A DNA stretch of 64,000 nt from Acanthornis magna (lineage: Eukaryota; Chordata; Aves; Passeriformes; Acanthizidae), in NCBI GenBank assembly GCA_036785705.1, contig JAWUZG010000056.1, forward strand, positions 4,713,001-4,777,000, read 5' to 3'. Below, piece after piece: positions 24,901 through 39,900 of the stretch (position 1 is the first letter of the stretch; every line of letters begins with the position of its first letter). The translations under genes were made by a program, and so were the position numbers. The notes below the pieces were generated by a model that was given only the letters and a program-made list of their open reading frames with translations, was not told the origin of the DNA and did no database searches.

Positions 24901-27900
24901 TAGTAAATACAGTTTTGAAGTCTCAGTGTTATTATGGTCACTTAGAAGAAAGTATTTTAACTTTACCTTGATCCTGCTCAACCCCCCTACATATGACTAA
25001 CTGTTTAAATTATTTTGTAATACACGTTTTGCCAGGCCAGTTCTAAGATCAGTGCAAGCAGGCAGGAGGAGTTTCCTCTGCTGCCAGGGAAGCCGTCCCA
25101 GCAGTACTTACAAGGAGAATGCATGTAATGGCGACAGGACGAGAGCGATGCCTGCGGCGGCGGCTGAGGCTGCGGCTGTGCGACAATGCCCGAGCCGTAG
25201 CCATCTATCGCTATCGACTGGCTGGGGCCAGCGCCCGCCTGGTGCCCGTAGAGCGTCGTGCGCGATGAGGAGCCAGGACAGCACGGGTCAAAGGCAGATG
25301 TTCCATGGAAAGCACCACTTCCGTGACTTCTGATACCACTGCTGCTTAAGTCTACTGGCAATGCCTGCTGCTGAAACAAACCATCTTTTTTCAAGCAACT
25401 CCTCAGACACTGAAAGCAAACTCACACTCAAACATCACATATTAAAAAAAAAATATTACTATCATAAGCTACTGGGATCCTAATGTTGAAGTTTTAAGAC
25501 TTGACTCTGGAATGTTTTTTAAATATGGTTAACATTTCTTATTCCTAGATTCTTGAATCTGATGAGAGACTAACTTCATTACACTAGATTCTGTAAAAAA
25601 CAAACAAAAAAAAAATCCCAAAAACCCCCAAAGCCGCCCCAACCCAAACTAAAAACTCCCAACAAAAACCCCCACAATGGATAAATAGGATTGATAGTTC
25701 TGCATACTGTAAGTTAAGTTAGCACAGTACTATTCTTTCTTATGACTGGATTGTTTTAAAGATGTGATTTAACTACTGAAAAAGTCTTGAAAAACAATGC
25801 TTTTAGAGAAGCAACTCTTCTTTACTTTTTATATACAGAACATTAGAGTTGGTATTTTTCTTCCCTCAAAGCAGCTCAATGATTTGCATTGCAAAACTGC
25901 TATGATGGGCAGAATACTTCAAGGTAATTAATTATATTTTGTTTGCTGTGCAGTCATTCGCCTTAGAGCCATCAAGAGGTCAGCTATGAATGATTACTTC
26001 TTGGATTATGGCTTCCTATAGAATTTCAGGTTTTTGGGTTGATACATATTATAGCTCAGATTTTCCTTTTAGTTCCCTTCTATAATGCCTAATGCAGAGC
26101 AAGAGTGTAACTCATAATTCAGCATCTTATTCTGTTCTCTCTTATCTGGAACAACTTGAAATCCCAAGTCACAAAGTGTGATTGTGAGTCACAAGGATTA
26201 AACATGCCTGCTCGTGGTAACTGGTGCCAGAACTGCTGCTTGCTCCACATGGGGCACGCACTGGGGGAGGCCTTTCCACAGGGCAGCTGGAGTCACTGAA
26301 CGAAGGAGATAGTGGGACAGCTGGATGAGGGTTGTGGTGGTGATGGTGGTGATGCTGGAAGTGGTGGCCATGCTGCTGAAAGCAGCTTGTGTGTGGGTGC
26401 CCCAATGCGTGATGAGTCTGTGAAGGTCCTCCACAAGGAGAATGTTGGGGGCAGCAGGATGGTAGCCTTGGCATGGCCGGAGGGCCAGTTTCCAGTGTCG
26501 AATTAGATGCAGCTCTTCTTACTTCATCTTGAAGACAAAGAAAGTTAATATTGAAGTGAAAGAAATTAGTAAAGCTGATCACTGAAAATCAGTGTTTTAT
26601 ATAGAAAAAACCCCACCCTGTACCTCACAATTAAATAAGTATTTAACCAATTGACAACCAGATCTAGACTATAACAAAATAAACTGGATACAAGAAGTAA
26701 GATTTAGCTATACCTGCCAAATGAACCAAAACAGAATGGTTCAGGTAAGTACTTATGGCAACCACTGGCGGACATGAACTGATGCTTTATTCCACAAATT
26801 TAAGGCATGTCATCAGCAGGGAAAGGAGGAAAGACTGTCCCTGTGGTTAGTGTGCAGAGACCTCAAATTCCTGTGCAACTGTGGCGCATTCAGGTTTATG
26901 GTCCCTCACGTCACTTGCAGACAGGGCAGCTTTGCGTCAGTGACATCATGCGTGCTCCCTGTATATACAGCTCTATACAGGTTTGTACGTATGTGCTCCT
27001 GGGGGCAATCAGGAGACACATCAAGGAATTGGGATACATCCTTTACAAGACACTTTAAAAAACCACCTCTGTAACACATTGCAATGGGAGACTTAATTTC
27101 CAGTGAACTACATTCCACCTCCTCAAAAAGCAAGGATGTGGTTCGTTATGTATAACCAAATCATTCCAACAGCTAAAAGCAGAAAGCTCCAGCAAATTTC
27201 CTGTACCTTTGGGCAGAAATCAATGGTCTTTTTCAAATTCCTGTCCTCTCAGGTTACTACTGTTAGGTTCAGTACTGAAAGTTCACATGGCCTTTAATTC
27301 AGAGAATGCTGATTAACTTCCTCTACCTCCTTTGTACTCGGAGGCAACACAACAGCTCAGAGCTCTTATTCCATACCTCCAGCTGAAGTACCAGCAGTGC
27401 TGCCACTGGGGAGACTGGGCGCGGTCTCTGGTGCTGCAGAGGGCTGGCTGGTGGAGACGTTTGGAGCTGCATCAGAGGCCTGCTCTGAGGTAGACGTACT
27501 GGAGCTGGTAGTGGAAGCAGAACTCACGACCTGCGGCTCCACTCGAGCTGATGTGGTTGGCACAACTGTTGGCTCTAGTGAAATATAAAAGCTTTCATGT
27601 TCTTTAAGCTTTAAAAGCTGCTGAGGTTTTTTTATTGTTGTTGCTGCTTTTGAACTATTTTACAAGACATCCTCAATTCTGGCCTTGCCAGAAGCAGAGA
27701 AAGTCAGAACACAAACACCTGACAGGTGTGTGCGTGGAAAGAAAATTAAAATTATCTTATTTTCTCTCTCTCTTTTAGTCTACTCAAATTTCAATAATTA
27801 ACATAAAATCAATTCTCAACCAAATCTGACATTTGAGTTTTATTTACTGGATTTTAAAAAACCCTACTATAAAGGAGATAAAATTACTTGGGTACTTTAT

Positions 27901-30900
27901 GATGAAAACGCTTGCTGATATCCTCCATGAATCCACAGGCAAACTACTCTATCACTAAGTATTATCCTTGCAACTTTTTACTGCCTACAAAGAACAGAAA
28001 TACTTCTAGATCACTCATCAAGAACAGCATAACATCTAAAACAGCAGTACTACTTAGCAAACTTCAATCATTCCAGATACATACCACTAAAAGTTTTACC
28101 ATGATAAACGTGGTTTCTAGTCTGAGCACATGATAAAAGCAGATTATCAGTATTTCAGACTTCTCTTAAAGGTGCATACACATTCACATTACACACTGTA
28201 AAGCTAACAGTGAGCAATATATTTTGGGTAATACAAAACACTCAATAAGTCTTGTTCTTTAGTCAATAATTGTAAACAAATTAAAATTTACAACTATATT
28301 TGGTGGCATAATTTAAATTTAGTTTTGAAAAAGACTTTGACTATAAGTTTGAAATTTCTCTTAAGTAATGACAAGGCAATAACATGACTAAGAATATGAG
28401 ATACCGTAAAAGGGAAGATTATCAGAAACAGCTCAGGTTTTTTTAGTAAAAACGTCTGCATGGATATCGGAGGGGGAAAAAAAGCATAAAAAAACTTCAA
28501 ATACTTCCCTTATACAAAGTCTCAAAATAAAATATGAGTAGTTTTCAAGATTTCTCTCTATATCTAGTAGGAGTATCAGCAACTCAGCAAGCAAAGGAAT
28601 AAATATATCTTCCCTCTTGCAAGTCTTCCAACTCATCACATTAAAAAAACATGACTTGATATCTACATTTAAATCCTTCTCATTTTGAATGTGGCATTCA
28701 AATATATTAATTCTATTGATTTTAAGGACAACATTTTTGGAAAAATGTATTAATGTTTAAATTCAGAAAACAACAGCAACTTTATAGTACATGTACAGCC
28801 TACAATGAGGAGTGACCAGGCAGTGCTCAGAGGCCACCCTGAGTTCCCTCAGGCTCAGCTACCCCACCAGCCTGAGACTCTTTCACCACCAGCCCTACAG
28901 ACACTTCTGATTCTCTTCTGCCCAAACCAGTGAGAAACAGGGGGCTTGGTCCATCTCAAACTACCAGCTAAGAGAAACTGAATTTCTTAACACACTGCAT
29001 AGACAGAAATCCAGGAAGACAGATGGAGATAGGACCCTTATGCTCAGGGAAGCAGCCAGCCAAGTTTTAAGACCAGTATCTTTGATGAAATCAGTAAAGT
29101 TGCGATAAACTGCACAGCTGCCTTGTAACAGTGTTAATTCAAAAGTCTGATCATTTTACACTAATTCATGTGTGAAATTTGATGCCTAAACCCAAAAATA
29201 ATATCCCTGAAATCCTGGAAGATTCATCTTAGAAAGGCATTTCCTCTAGGAGGCAGGAGAAACAGCTAGTCTTAAACACATAGATTACAGAAGTGTATTT
29301 TAAAAATGATTCTGTTTCTGAATTTAAGACTAAATAATATGAATTTTAAGAGTAAATTAAAGCAATAGAAACCCACACCCCACCCCTTCAACAGCAGAGT
29401 TATTGGGATATTTCACATTAAATTCATAAAGAGGATCTGTACACCAACTCATCCTCCTCTTCCTTAAAAATCAATTAAGCAAACCAAAATTATTCTCAAG
29501 CCTTTCCAACTTTCCAACCCAGCCCAAAAATCAAGACAACCTGAAGAATAAGATATTGCAAGATACTAAGCTTACAATGCATTCAGGGACAGAACCACAA
29601 GAGGACAAAACTTTTGTTCACATTACAAGTAACATGTACCCAAGAAATCCCCAAAACCACCACCATCTACAAAAAATAAATGCACAAAAATGTACATGAG
29701 CTTCAGTTTTTCCTTCTCTTAACTTTTTGATAATACCTGGAAGTTGCTCTTATGATTTGCAGCAGGAATAGACTTATTAAGTGTCAGCAGGTTTTAATGT
29801 TGGGAACCAATGAAAGGTTACAGCTTCAGAAACCTAACACACTTTCCTAGTTTAGGGTTGGGCTTTTTTCTTTTAAAAAAACGTTATTTTTACTTCAAGG
29901 CCTGAAAGAACAGTAACTATTCCAAAGCATAGGCAATGATAGACTTTCCTTTTATAGTGCTGTATTGAAGTAAGTGCATATTTTTCAAGAAGTAGTTCCA
30001 ACCTGTTCTGTAATTTCTGCCTGGTGAGTCAGTCCTCAGACACACACCCAAGGCAGCTTTGGAGGAAAAATCATATCTTTAGATCTAAAAGATCCACTGA
30101 AAACAGCTAAACTTTTAAATTTGAAAAGAAGGGCACAAGAGCATTTTCTGACAGGCTTGGGAATTAGACATCCTCATAGAAGGGTACCTTAAAACCGATG
30201 CAATTAACTCCACTGCCCTTCCAGCTCCTGGAAAACAAAGAGATTTCTCTGACAACGCAACTTACCATCTTCATCCACGGTGAGGTCCACGACTTCAGCT
30301 GCGTTCTGCCGCAGGGGCTGGATGACTGTGGAGATCCTGCTGCGGGACCGCTGCTCCGGGGGCCGGGCAGCGTGGGAACCGGAGCTCTGGCCCCAGTGGG
30401 ATCTCGTGTGTCCCAGCGCAGAACGAGACCTTAACAAAGGGGGAACACCTGAGGCACTGGCCTACATTTTGCCATTATTCAGTTCTTCTCCTCATGTTTG
30501 AGAAGCTATTTGAAGTTGTGTTTTTTTTATTATTAGAAAGGCAGTTTGTTATATTGAGATAGACGTTGACTCCACTTTCACTAAATGCACTTACAGACAC
30601 TATTGCAGCCTTTACCAGGGAACGTAACAGCAAATGCCCAACACTTAAAGTTTAAAGATCTTTAAACTGAATCCCATGTACATATAACTACCTTAAAAGA
30701 AAAATATACTGTGAAACCCTACAACCATGGCCAGGCAGCAATTATAGCTGAAGTTGTTTTAGCCTTGTAAATAGTAAATGAAGAGCCTCCAAATCCTATA
30801 CTATCCCTATGCAGTTTGAAACAGCAGGTCTATAAAAGATGACAGAACTATAAAGACAATAAAAATTTGTAAACATTAAGCACTTTTGCATGTTAACTTG

Positions 30901-33900
30901 TGACAGAATATTTTCAAAGGTTAATTTCAATACTTCAAGTTTCAAAAATGTCTTGAAAGTGCAAAGTCTCTGGACATTTCTCTCTAATATTGTCTTGCTC
31001 CCCCCCTTTGAAGAACAAATATAGCTTGTGTGATACTTAAACTAAAATGAAATGTGGCTTGAGGAGAGGAAATCCTAAGCCTGTAACCATACCTAAGGAA
31101 GGGATGGTTTTATCTCTGTATTGTAATACTCAGCACTCATTCTGTTCAACTTAGCCATGCAAACCCAAACACTCATGAAAATTATGTTTGGAGAGTATAT
31201 CCTCTTTGGAGGATACAGTCTTTAATTACGGGAACAATATTTTTACAGTATGGTATTTACCATTTTACTCTCAAAAACTTTGACTCTCCAGTATTTACAT
31301 AAATCAAGTAGCTCTTATTTTCCAATTTGGAAAAACAATGTACTCAGACTTCAGAAAGTCAGAAGAGGAAAATATGAAGAAGAGTGAATGACTTCACTAA
31401 AAACAAACAAAACCCATTGCACAAATCACCATGGAGCTACTGCTGTTTTGGCTATAGCATTGAGGAAGGTGAGGGAAGAAAGAATTAATTTTTTCAAATC
31501 TTAAGGCTCTTAAAGGAAACACATCTTATTGATGCTAGGAATATACAAAGCTGTTTATTTTCTAAAGGCATCCTATCTGGCTTTAGATATTGGAAGTTTT
31601 CTTCAAGGAACTCCACTTTAATAGATTCTGTAAAATCTGAAAATACGGAACAAAACTTCCAGAGAGTCATGGAAGAACAGGAATGCATATACAGCAGCAG
31701 CTTCAAAGAAGTAGGCTGCTTTCCTGAGAAACGCTCATTTAATCTCTAGATAGTCAACCCTGCTTACACATGCTCTCTCTAGGATCTCACTGTGCAGCTT
31801 TGCTTCCCCCAAATTCTGCGCATCAATTGCACCAATACAGCCACCTCAACAAGCTCCAGATTAGTTGAATTCTCAAGCTTTGCCAAAGCTTTGGCTTTTT
31901 TTGTCCTTACTTTGTTTGGACATTAAGGATTGGAGGTTTTCATAATTGTTTGGCCTTTTGTTTGTTTGGGTTTCGTTTTTTAATCAAAAATGCATACTAT
32001 GCATCCTAGTTAGAATTTAAGTGACATTACCTTTACGGGCTTTTGCTGGCACAAAGCATTGTGACAAACCTGGAGACGAGCTAAACTGTATTAATACAAA
32101 GAGATGCAAACCTGTAGTTTTCACCAACTGTGACAATCTCCACTTCACTATCTGTTGAGGTAACATTTATTTCTTCATTAGCAGTGACTTGGGGAGTGGA
32201 GGATGCTTCAATCACCACAACATCTTCATCAATACTTCCTGATGAGGAAAAAGGAAGAAGAAAGTTTGTATGCTTCATTTATCTCAGGAACTGTCATTGC
32301 GATAGACTGTTTTTCATAGATTTCAAATACATGTAGGCAGAGAACTCCATGGTGTATGTCAAAATTTAGGTGCAACTGTCAAACACATGACCTAATTACT
32401 AAAGGGAGCAATTCTGCCGTAAATACTGAAGCAAAAAGAAGGAAGGAGACAGAAGACTGAGTGTGGGGTAGGTATGCAAGTTTGCATTACAAGCATTGAA
32501 AGCAATTAAAGTGAATTTTGTTATCTGTAACACCAACAAAATTCAGCCATTTAATATAAAAAGAGAACAAACTTCCAAGCTAGCAAAGTGGTTGTCATTT
32601 GTTACCACTAATAGCTTTTTTAAAAATGCTTTTATGGGTATCAGTCCCAAGGCTAAACATTGACAACAGAAGAAAAACTATGCACCAACTAGTTTATACC
32701 TACAAAATTAATCCCTTGGTGGTTAAAAATGTCTTTGTATCCAGACTTTTTGTGGCATTCACAATCTGTGCTAGACAGAAGAAGGTAAAATGAAACTAAC
32801 AATGATAAAAAACAACCAAAACCCACAAAAGAGACAAGTTTTCATAGGAAACAACTTCCACTTCAGGAAGAATGGTTAAAGTTCCAGCCTAACAAGAAGA
32901 CACATGAAACACTTCTCTAGAGCTGCAACACCAGCAGTGACAAGTCTGAGCTATCTACAATACTTAAAATGAGCTATGGATAATTCACTGAGCACAAAAA
33001 GAACTTCCTAAAAAAATGAACTAGATAGCTTAGAAATTGCAAACTACCATTTTGGTTTTTGCAAACTGCTTCAAGGAAATGCTTGAAGAATTTGGTCTCA
33101 TTCAAATCAGTCCTTGCAGCCTGCATGGGCTGTTCTCAGCTGCTTGACCTATTTACATGGTGGGAGAGATTATCCATTTTTATCACTTTCTATGCTTTGA
33201 AAAAAACCCAGACTGCATTACTTATTTTTCCATGGCCTTTGTTTCTGACTATACTTAATCCCAGAAGGATTGCTGGCTGAAGATATAAAGAGTGATGTTT
33301 CCAAATACTGGCACTCACAAAACTAGCAATTGGAAGTAGTGTGGAACAGAGTTAATTCTCAGAATTTGCATGAAAATTTTTGGGAAAATTGAAAATACTG
33401 CTACGTCTAAAAAACAAAATCATATTCCAAAACTGAAAATACTGAAAGGCCAATTACTCAGAGTGAAAGGCAGCAGCTAAAGCCATCACCACATTCAGAA
33501 GAATGTAAACATTGTGCCTATCACGGGCAAACAAGCAACGGCTTCCTTACACAAAACAGTCTCAGCTGCTCTCAGACAAAACTATCCAGGCCAAGCAGCT
33601 GGGAGAAGGTCACTGAGAAAAACCCTCAAATCCTCCTCCTGTCTTCCAAACCTGTGCTTTTCTGAAATACAGTAACTTTGAGAGCACTCCTCAGAGTGCA
33701 CATATCCTCAGGCTCAGTATTTATTGAAATTTATGACAGGTGCAAAAGTAGAAAGATTTAGGCTTAAATATGATCTTGTTACTTCAGAAAAAAAACATCC
33801 ACCATGAGGACAGAATCATCTGCCATGTGGATCTATACTGAAATCCAGCGAGTGTGCATCTCTACTGACATTCTGACATAAGCTTAGCTCATGAAAACCA

Positions 33901-36900
33901 AAGGAAATTCTTAACTGAATCTACACAATTCAGATACCCTTCTCAATGTCTGAAAGCTCATTTTACTCAATCCTTTTTTTTTTTTTAAGCACATCTTTAG
34001 TTGAGATGTGATTTTACTGACTACACAAATCAGACTGTAGAAAACATCAGGACTGGTACTTAATGAACAGGTCTTATAACTTCCAAAATAACAAAGAAAA
34101 TCTTTAGGAAAACAGTCTAAGTTGCTCCAGGTAGGATATAGCACAGACATGGTTCAGGCCTATGCAATTTCCTATTGTTTATGCTTCTAAACACACCTTC
34201 CCAAGTCAAAAGCACAAACTGATGAAGTTTTCATCCCATTAAGTACTTTCCTATACAAAGAACCAGTACTTTCTTCAAAATTAAGCAGAAAAACAACTCC
34301 TCTGAATGACATAAATATTTGTTTTATATAGTCCATTATGATAAGGTATCATTCACTTTTTTCTTTTAGCACCTACCAGTCACTGACCAGTCATCATCTG
34401 TCTGTAAAGAACTTCAACCAAAACTTAAAGCACGAATACCTTACTCATCAGTGTATCATCTAAATGACTGAAGCTGTAAGAGACCAGCTAAATCTGTATA
34501 ATGAGGGAGTTTACTAATCCTGCAGTCCTTGAAGGTTGTCTCCCTTCAAAGAGAAGAGTCACTGGACTGTTGACAGCAAAATAGTTATGCAGATGTAAGA
34601 GATGTATTTTGTACTACTTTCAGAATAATACCTATGGCTACAAAACAAACAGAAAATCATCCTCCTGCAGGCATACATTACTTCCCTCTGTCATCTTCTG
34701 AATCACAGAACACAGCAAGCAAATCAATCATACTCTAGTTATTTGTGAGCAAATTAGCCTTTGGGCACCACTGAAAGACTCAGTCTGCATTTTAAGTGAG
34801 CTACTTAAAAACAAAACTTTTAGAAATGACAGCAAGGATTTTTTTAGTTTCCACAGAATTTGGGGTGGTGTTTTTCCCTATTCATATCCACAAAAAATAT
34901 TTTATACGGCGTTCAAGACACCAAATTTAAGTTTGCATTTCCCAACAGTTCAGACCTTTCAATAGCCATTAGTAATTAAGTTTTGTATGTGACTATTAGT
35001 CAGAAATAATCAGTAACTTCTTTACATTAAGTTTTTCCCCCTCTTTTAAAAGCCTGTTTTATGATGGAAACCTAATGCTCAGCTGGCCTAGGGGAAGGGA
35101 TAAACTGCACATGCTTGAATCCAAATCTGAGCATGTGTAAAACTATAATCCTCCCTTAAAAATAAAACCACACTCTCCTCCAGGCCTTACCTCACAAAGA
35201 TAGTAAATCTGTCATATTAAAGTACTTTATTAAGCAGAATATAACTTTTATAATAAAATAAATATAATATTGGACTCAGAAGTCCAATAGTTAGATCAGT
35301 AAATGATATATTTTTCCCTAGTAAGTCGTAAGATTACTTCACAACAGCAATTGCTATGTGCCACTGACAGACCAACTTGTTGAGAAGCAAGCTTTAGAAT
35401 CAAATACTTTAATAGTCCAGAAGTTGTAAGCAAGAGACTAAGCTTTGCACAGTATAACATGTTAAAAGTATATATAATTATATTATTATTTAACTCTAGA
35501 AGATCATGGCATAACTCCAAGATTAATCAATCACCACCAAAAGCACACCACCAAGGACATAAATAATAACACTGGACTAATATTCAAATTTATGTTTGGC
35601 TGACTGTTGTCATTCCCAGAGGGTATTTTCACATCTGTTTTGCAATTAACATGGAGTTTAACCAGTTTGGATATTACATATAAGATAATAAAAGCATTTT
35701 ACAATATGCAATTTCAAATGAGACAGTCTGATCGAGCCTTCAGTGAAACCAGAAGAGATTTAAAATCAGCAGTCAAGTTCCAGTGACAGAGATGACTTAT
35801 TTTGAATTCCAAGCTTTCAGCAGATCAGACCAGGAGCCCACTAAGGCACGTGTTCTCTCTGCCAGCTGCTACAGGCAAAACTATGCAGTCAGAGCAGAAA
35901 ATTGAGGCTACAAATTTTAACTAAAAGCTCTCACACAGCCCAGCATCCACAACAATGTCACAGATGTCAGAGCACACCTTCTTGTCCAGTCATTGCTCAT
36001 GGACAGCTGTCAATAAGTGTGTTGAATCCCTCTTTGTACTTGGGACTATGTGCCTCTACAGCCACTTATGCTCATGAATTAAAGATAACGACTTGCACAG
36101 TAATTCAGCTTGAAATGGATAAAATAATATCCTGCTAGTATTAATGGGTACTGTCTCCTCTAGCTCTCAAGTGTCTTGAGCTAGGTATGGCTGGTGGCCC
36201 TGCTCTGACCCCGTTAACACTGTTAGCAAACCCCACTGTACAAGGAGCCATCCTCTGGCACTGAGCTGGTCACGTTTTTGTCTGCTTTGCCCTTGTTCTC
36301 AGGCTCTGAAGGTCCTGTCAAACCGCAGACACACCAAACAGATTTGTCCTTTCCCTCCCTATATGCCTCAAGGTTCCTGGGCACCAAGACGATCACTTCC
36401 TTCCCCTGGTGGCCTTGAAGGCCCCAGGCAGGCGAGCAAGCAGGTGCTGCTGATGACCCTGCCAGAGCACAGGGAGCCCGAGAGCACCCAGGGCACTGAG
36501 CAGAAAATGCAGCACTCACAAGCCCTAAGTGGGAACCTGGACCAGAAATGTGACCCCCACCCCTCACTGGTGGCAAGCCATCATCATCTGCTTCCTCTGA
36601 GGCCTGAGTGAGTGACTCACGTTCTTTTATACAGTTTTTGAATCTAGATTATGATTGTTATATTGATAAAGCAAACCACACATTAAGATATGACCTGATT
36701 TGGAGAGGGCCCAGGTGATTAGAAATTTTAGCTTAAGTGGTAGTATAAATTTTGTATTATGCTACTTATAGATTGTATTACATTGACTCTTGCTTATAGA
36801 AATCCTTGCTACTCTACTCATAAAATTTTAATATCCTGCTGAGAAAAGAAAGACTTAATTGTAACAACAATTTAGTGCTGTCAACATTCTGCCAAGAACC

Positions 36901-39900
36901 TGCCTGTTCCCTTATGGTCAGGTGACAACAGTTTTTCTGTACCTGAGACTTACTTGGAATAGACTTTCCAATAGCTGTGCATAACGGGAAAAATTTTCCA
37001 AAGCACACAAATTGCTTAGGAGTCTGCACCCTGGTGGAAAAGACAGTCAATAACCAGAATTAAGTGGATTTTGTCCAGCTATGAGCCATGTTAATTCAAA
37101 CCTGTACCAACTGTCCTTAACCTTGCACTAAAATCAGTCCTATGGGCAATGCCACAACATCCAATTCTACAAATAGCAGCTTTTCAGCCCAGAAAGCTGC
37201 AGCAGAGAAGTGCTGAAGTGAATTCCACACTAACTTTTAGCCATGTAGCTATTTAAAGCCCCAATTCACAGCAGATGGATATAGCAACACTGATTAATGT
37301 CCACCGCTCCCAAAGCCAGGTGCTTCTTTACTCACCACCTCTCAGCTCCTCCCCAGTAAGCAGCATGGTAAACAGGACACTTATACCCTTCCTTATCCAC
37401 TAATGCTATTGAGGTAAAAGCTTGGAACTGTGAGCTGCATCAGGTGCTGTGAGAAAATAACTGCATGCTGTAGTTTGTAGAGAGGGATTAAGTAACTGAA
37501 AAATAATCAACTCTAACAGGCAGCTCATTTCCACTTAATACCTGTTTATCTTAAACCTGTTAAAATAATCTGAGCATGAAGTGGTATATGCTTAACATTT
37601 TCACCACCCTCTGGCTTGTAGTCCATATTCAACATTTTTTTGGGAGACAGACAACAAATTTTAGAGAATCAAGATGACAGTAGTGAATAAACACTGTCTT
37701 ATTCTAAGCAGCTCTGAACAAAATTTGGAGCAGCTTCTCATCAGCATCACATTCTAAGAAAAGAAAAACCTGTCTAGCATTAGTTGTTCAAAAACATAAA
37801 ATAACATATCAGATCCTGAAGGAATCTTCAGTGTTATTAAGTGAACAATTTGAACAATTTATGACAATGCAGAACTCTACCCAGCTTCTTTTTCTAACAC
37901 TTTCCCATTTTCCAGAGATCTGCTTTATTGCCAAATCAAAGTATGTAAGGTTAAAAACTTGTTCCAATTTTTGCTTTTGCTAGATTTCCCTCCACAGTCT
38001 GCCTCCAAAGGGCAGTCCCAACCCTTAAGATTCAAGATGAAAATCAAATACCTGTAAAAACAGAAAATCTGCATTATGACATAAGAGATCCAGCAACAAT
38101 AAAAGCTGAATTTTGCCACCTTTCATAAACAAAATCAAAGGAGGATTATTTCTGTAGGTGTGTATACAGGGTTAGAGAAAAGCTTCTGCACTACCTAAGC
38201 AAAATACAGAACCAAAATTCATGTTTCACAGCAAAAATGCTGCTGCTTGCTGTCATTTTACTTGCAAGCCCAGTACTGCAATTGAAACCAACTGATCAAC
38301 ACTGCAATTAGAATACACACCTCTGAAAGCACCTGCACCTTCAGCTGTCATGATGATTAAACTACACACAGCTGTTTTTACCTGGGCCTTATGCCCCCAG
38401 CTCCTGTCTCCCCTGAATGAGCTTCAGCTGCCCATCCCACATGTAACGAGAGCAATGCCTTCAATGGCAAACAGTTGGTAAAACACTATCATCTAGTCCC
38501 ACGTGTCAGTACATACTTGTTCACACTCTCACACTCCTAAAGCACAAAGTTTTACCAGAAGAATAGCTAAAGCCCTAAAAGAAAAGAAGGAAAAAACCCA
38601 TATAGTGCTATTTGGTTTTTTTGGTAAAGATTTTGTTAAACAAACGCCCCCTCCCACATCTTGATTTTTCCAAAATTAACCAAGTTAATTTTATTAATTT
38701 TAGGAACTTACTTACTAAACACTTCATTGGTTAAAATTATCTGTTACTTTAATTTCTTGCAACAGTCAGAAATAAATGTTTTCCAGAACAGCCTACACTA
38801 ATTAAATTCACTAGTTCTTTAAATGCACTGTCTCTTTAGATAAACATTCAAAGCAAAGAAATATTTTCTGACATATCCTTACTACAAATTGCTATTCAGC
38901 AGTCTACAGGACTAATCACATCACTTTGATGCCTGCTTATTAAAAAATTAATTATTACCACATTTTTACCTGTATTTTCTTTTCCAATTATTATTATTAT
39001 TATTGTTCTCCTCCTTTCCTAAGTTTGTCCTCTAGTACTTTCACATATACGCCCCAGGCCTCATGCTGTTAGCTGAAGTTATTTGTCCTTCAGTACACTG
39101 TAATTCCAGCAGACATGTGCCAGAGAAGAGCAAAGAAATTTTCCCTAACATTAACAAGCTCGTGTAGCATTACTATCAATACAAGCCTTTCCTCATATAG
39201 AAACCCCTTCATGCTTGCTCACTATCCAGAGAACTTGCATAGCTGTTTTTCCAGCTGGCCCCATTTCTGTCCTAATTAACTCAATAACCAGAAATGCCTT
39301 ATATAACAGCACAAAGCTAGAGAAAATGTTAATCACATTTTTCTCTTGCTAAAAATAGGACACTTTCACACAGGATGTCTGCTCAACTTCCCATTATATC
39401 TGTAATGTAAACAAAATGCTCAAAAAAACTTTCCATCAATATGTATTTCCACTGGAAAAACTGCCACAGTATTCACACACACCGTGCCAGGATTGCTTTT
39501 CAGCTCCCTGCAAGCGTTGGTCCTGAAGTACAGTCATGACAGGACACAATCTTTAAAGCAGACCTTCCTTCAATTAAAACTCGTCTCAGTATTTTAATCT
39601 AAAATTAACTGGTGCAGAACTGATCGATTTTTTCATTCAAGACATGAAAATAATTAATTAAGTGTGCTTTTTAAGTAGCATAAAAATTAAGCCATTGGAC
39701 TTTTCCACATCTATGTGGAAAGAGAGTTGTTAATGATCCTACCTCATTTTACAGTTCCATGAAACTCCGCCCTCTCTGAAAATTGTACGAAACCATTAAC
39801 TTGGAAACAAAGGTGTTAACACAGTAGTTTCTCAAATTGCTTTTTAATATAACTGTATTCATATCCCCACACATTTATTATAGACAAATCATATTCTTCA

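Noticed and set aside
36223..36576. 117-codon minus-strand frame as an RNF111 alternative exon
   Set aside because: No homology to the RNF111 protein at that place and no clear acceptor/donor pair keeping phase 1; kept only as a composition anomaly.
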